This document shows positions 61,556-64,000 of a stretch of 64,000 nt of DNA, piece after piece. The stretch covers positions 30,520-94,519 of the forward strand of contig NZ_JAQGLB010000028.1 in assembly GCF_027853965.1 (NCBI RefSeq), given 5' to 3'. Both the position numbers and the translations under genes were made by a program. The notes beneath the pieces were generated by a model, which was given only the letters and a program-made list of their open reading frames with translations, had not been told where the DNA came from and ran no database searches. Position 1 is the first letter of the stretch, and every line of letters begins with the position of its first letter. The stretch is from Saccharopolyspora indica. Its GTDB lineage: Bacteria > Actinomycetota > Actinomycetes > Mycobacteriales > Pseudonocardiaceae.

Positions 61556-62255
61556 GCTCGGCGGCGATACCGCCGAGCAGGCAGCCGAGGCCGAACTCGA
61601 AGCGGGCCTCGTAGTCGCGGTCGTCGGCTTCCAGGATCCGCCGGTTGAAGTGCGGGTACTGCCCGGTGTCGATCACCTGCTGGACGTACTCGCCGACGGC
61701 GTGCTGCCAGTCGACCTCGGTCATCCCGGTCCGGCGTTGCGCCTCCAGCTCCGACAGCTCCGCCGACACCGAACCGAGCACGAAGGTGTTGACGGAGTCC
61801 ACCACCATGGCGACCCGGGAGGCGTCATCGGTCGCCCTGCTCACCACTCCGAGCATGTGGTCGGTTCGCCTGATGACGTCGGGGCCGAGCGCTTGGCGCC
61901 GCATCGCCTGCTGGGCGAGCCAGGGATGACGCAGCAGCGCGGCCCGGAAACCGCGGGCGAGGGCGGCCAGCTCGGCCAGCCAGTCGCCCGAGGGTTCCGG
62001 GATCTCCATCTCGCCGAACGCGGCGTTGGCCATGAGCTCGATCAGCTCGTCCTTGCTGGTGATGTGCCGGTACAGCGATGTCGTGCCGGATCCCAGCTCA
62101 GAGGCGATGCGCCGCATGGACAACGCGTCGATGCCTTCGGCGTCGGCGAGGTCGATCGCGGTGCGCACGATCCTCTCCTCGGTGAGCGCCGGGCGGCTGC
62201 CGCGCGGCCGGTCGCGCATCCAGACCAGCGCCGGGGGCTGTGATCGAGCAGACAT
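61548..62255 (-). CDS. TetR-family regulator
   Basis: This 235-residue protein has an HTH (MRRIASELGSGTTSLYRHITSK) and a TetR_C_1-type ligand domain, similar in layout to the TetR protein at 53757. It is divergent from an FAD monooxygenase, repeating that arrangement. The start ATG at 62255 sits beside the GTACCC-ATC-GGGTAC dyad. It overlaps the GNAT gene by 8 bp at the 3' ends. Confidence 0.9.
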   Translation of the reverse strand: MSARSQPPALVWMRDRPRGSRPALTEERIVRTAIDLADAEGIDALSMRRIASELGSGTTSLYRHITSKDELIELMANAAFGEMEIPEPSGDWLAELAALARGFRAALLRHPWLAQQAMRRQALGPDVIRRTDHMLGVVSRATDDASRVAMVVDSVNTFVLGSVSAELSELEAQRRTGMTEVDWQHAVGEYVQQVIDTGQYPHFNRRILEADDRDYEARFEFGLGCLLGGIAAELT

Positions 62256-62264
62256 GGGCACACT

Positions 62265-62307
62265 GTACCCATCGGGTACGGTGTTCCTATAGCGGGAACA
62301 GTGTTCC
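62265..62307. promoter_or_regulatory. Overlapping dyads in the TetR/monooxygenase interval
   Basis: GTACCC-ATC-GGGTAC (62265-62279) is a perfect dyad. Just downstream GTTCC and GGAAC arms form further dyads, and ACnGTGTTCC occurs twice about 22 bp apart. This is a likely operator region for the divergent TetR protein. Confidence 0.65.
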
Positions 62308-62328
62308 CAATTTTGAGCGGAGGCAGCC

Positions 62329-63852
62329 ATGAACCAGTACCCGGTCGTCATCGCGGGCGGCGGCACCGTCGGCCTGGCCACCGCGGTGTTCCTCGGACAC
62401 CACGGCGTCCCGTCGCTGGTCGTCGAACGCCGAGCCGAGCCGTCGAACCACCCGAGAGCGCTCGGGATCAGCCCGCGCACGCTGGAGTTCTTCCGCGAGG
62501 CCGGGATTCGCGACGCGGTGGACGCGGTCGCGGTGCGCTCGACCGAGCTGTGGAAGGCCGACGTCCGCACCGTCGCCGAGATCGACCGCAGCGTCCCCCG
62601 CCCGGAGCCGCACCTCGACCGCACCGCCTCGCCGGAAGCCACCCGCGGGCACTACCCGCAGGACCTGCTGGATTCGGTCCTCCTCCCTGCTGCGCGGGAA
62701 CGCGGCGCGACCATCGAGTTCGGCGTCGAAGTCACCGGTGTCGAGCAGGACGACGATGGTGTTTCCGTCGCGCTCTCCGACGGCCGAGTCGTCCGGACCG
62801 ACTACCTGGTGGGCGCCGACGGGGCGCGCAGCGCGGTCCGGGGCCTGCTGGGCATCAGCACGACCGGGCCCGGCGAGATCGGCGACACCACGATCAACAT
62901 CCTGTTCAACGCCGACCTGGTGGGCTACTTCGGTTCGATGCCGGTGATGACCGAGATCAGCCACCCCGAAGCATCGGGGATGCTGCTGTCCGTCGGCGAG
63001 CAGCGGTGGGTGCTGCACGTGGTCTCCCCCACCGGGGAGAACTTCTCCAAGGAGCGTTGCGCCACCTTGGTCCGCACGGCCATCGGTGCGGACGTACCGG
63101 TCGAGATCGTCAACCCGCTGCCCTGGCGGGCGAACGTGCGCATGGCAGACGAATTCCGGGCGGGGCGGGCCTTCCTCGTCGGCGACGCCGCGCGCACCAT
63201 CTCCCCGCTGGGCGCGTTCGGCCTGAACACCGGCCTCGCCGACGCGCACAACCTGGCCTGGAAGCTCGCCATGGTGCTTCGCGAGCAGGCAGGCGACCGG
63301 CTGCTGGACAGCTACCACGAGGAACGCCACGCCGTCGCCGAGCTGGTGACGCAGCAGGCGCTGCTGCGCCGCGAGAACCCCGCGCCGCACTGGAATCCGG
63401 CGGCGGCGGCCGAACGCGCCGCGGCGGGCATGTGGAACGCACCGGTGGTGCTCATGGGCTACCGCTACGACTCATCGGCGGTCGTCGACCCGATCACCGC
63501 AGTTCCGTCCACAGAGGACGTCGTGGCGAGCCGGGACGGGGCACCCGGATCCCTGCTGCCGCACCGGTGGCTGGACGACAACACCTCCACGCTCGACCTC
63601 CCCGAGTCCCGGTTCGCGGTGCTCACCGGCCCGGCCGGTGAACCGTGGTGCGAAGCGGCGCAGCGCGTGGCGGCAGCCCGGGGACTAGAGGTGCGCACCG
63701 CTCGGCTCGACGCGGAGTGGGCGCGTTCGGTGGGGCTCGACGACGGCGGAGCGCTGCTGGTGCGCCCGGACGGCTTCATCGCCTGGCGCACCGATCAGAA
63801 CGCCGACGACGCGGTGCTGGACAAGGTGCTCGCCGCGGTCACCGGCCGCTGA
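62329..63852 (+). CDS. FAD-dependent aromatic monooxygenase
   Basis: This 507-residue class A flavoprotein hydroxylase has the FAD loop GGGTVGLA (10-17), VGADGARSAVR and GDAARTISPLG motifs, and a thioredoxin-like C-terminal domain. It resembles phenol and polyketide hydroxylases. GGAGG lies 6 nt upstream of the ATG. It is probably repressed by the divergent TetR protein. Confidence 0.9.
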   Translation: MNQYPVVIAGGGTVGLATAVFLGHHGVPSLVVERRAEPSNHPRALGISPRTLEFFREAGIRDAVDAVAVRSTELWKADVRTVAEIDRSVPRPEPHLDRTASPEATRGHYPQDLLDSVLLPAARERGATIEFGVEVTGVEQDDDGVSVALSDGRVVRTDYLVGADGARSAVRGLLGISTTGPGEIGDTTINILFNADLVGYFGSMPVMTEISHPEASGMLLSVGEQRWVLHVVSPTGENFSKERCATLVRTAIGADVPVEIVNPLPWRANVRMADEFRAGRAFLVGDAARTISPLGAFGLNTGLADAHNLAWKLAMVLREQAGDRLLDSYHEERHAVAELVTQQALLRRENPAPHWNPAAAAERAAAGMWNAPVVLMGYRYDSSAVVDPITAVPSTEDVVASRDGAPGSLLPHRWLDDNTSTLDLPESRFAVLTGPAGEPWCEAAQRVAAARGLEVRTARLDAEWARSVGLDDGGALLVRPDGFIAWRTDQNADDAVLDKVLAAVTGR

Positions 63853-63877
63853 TGCCCGTGAGTGCTTTGTGGTGCTA

Positions 63878-64000
63878 TAGAGGCTGTTTTGGATCTTGGG
63901 TTGGGTGGTTGTGATATGGGCTCAAGATCATCACGGGTGGGGTTCAGGTGCTGAAATGCAGGGCGGGTTCTTGTTATCGCTGAGGTTGTCTAAGCCTGCG
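63878..64000. mobile_element. Possible end of an insertion sequence
   Basis: After the monooxygenase the sequence becomes less GC-rich and contains GAGGCTGTTTTGGATCTTGG, similar in look to terminal repeats of IS5-type elements. A short minus-strand frame ends at 63974-63976. The element runs off the window and no transposase can be read. Confidence 0.3.

Noticed and set aside
1..64000. CRISPR arrays, tRNA and rRNA genes
   Set aside because: No regularly spaced repeats or recognisable tRNA/rRNA sequences were seen.

Overview
This window is high-GC actinobacterial chromosome. The order of its conserved genes matches Mycobacterium and Corynebacterium: ideR(dtxR)-gal genes, then nrdJ-nrdR-LysM/lexA-SMP30-like-hflX-dapF-miaA-Rv2728c-like-DUF349-Rv2732c-like-miaB-gluABCD. 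The mix of genes (B12-dependent NrdJ, many TetR and SDR genes, an XRE/DUF397 pair, a LAL regulator) points to a filamentous actinomycete of the Pseudonocardiaceae, with Saccharopolyspora as my best guess. That genus call is inference from gene content only.

Layout. 1-7.4 kb: a cut-off lipoprotein, a YeeE/YedE thiosulfate transporter, an alpha/beta hydrolase, a GNAT/acyl-CoA synthetase-like protein acetyltransferase next to the deacetylase AcuC, and a mercaptopyruvate sulfurtransferase. 7.5-11.6 kb: ideR-galK-galE and a DUF4192 protein. 11.8-26.0 kb: an accessory block (secreted CocE/XPDAP-type peptidase, NAD(P)-binding enzymes, a methyltransferase, two TetR circuits, an MFS pump, aspartate aminotransferase, hypothetical proteins). 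26.2-43.7 kb: the conserved block covering dNTP synthesis and its repressor, the SOS repressor beside a LysM protein, HflX, DapF, the tRNA A37 enzymes MiaA and MiaB, and a glutamate ABC transporter. 43.7-50.6 kb: an XRE/DUF397 pair facing a three-gene operon of small proteins, a run of long hairpins, a nucleotidyltransferase gene flanked by a ~155-bp duplication of a LuxR-type HTH, the LAL regulator itself, and a questin-oxidase-like protein. 50.7-56.8 kb: two MFS pumps, an FAD monooxygenase with a divergent TetR gene, and a shortened glutamate-binding-type lipoprotein. 56.9-59.6 kb: edd-eda (Entner-Doudoroff) separated by a long hairpin. 59.7-64 kb: a polysaccharide deacetylase, a GNAT enzyme, a second TetR/FAD-monooxygenase divergent pair, and a possible insertion-sequence end.

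Regulation is unusually readable here. There are two SOS boxes in the lexA/LysM interval, two NrdR-box candidates upstream of nrdR-nrdJ, and paired palindromes at several divergent TetR promoters. Strong hairpins lie between gluB and gluC, between edd and eda, and at several operon ends. I saw no tRNA, rRNA or CRISPR array. All calls come from reading the sequence and from family knowledge; no database search was run.
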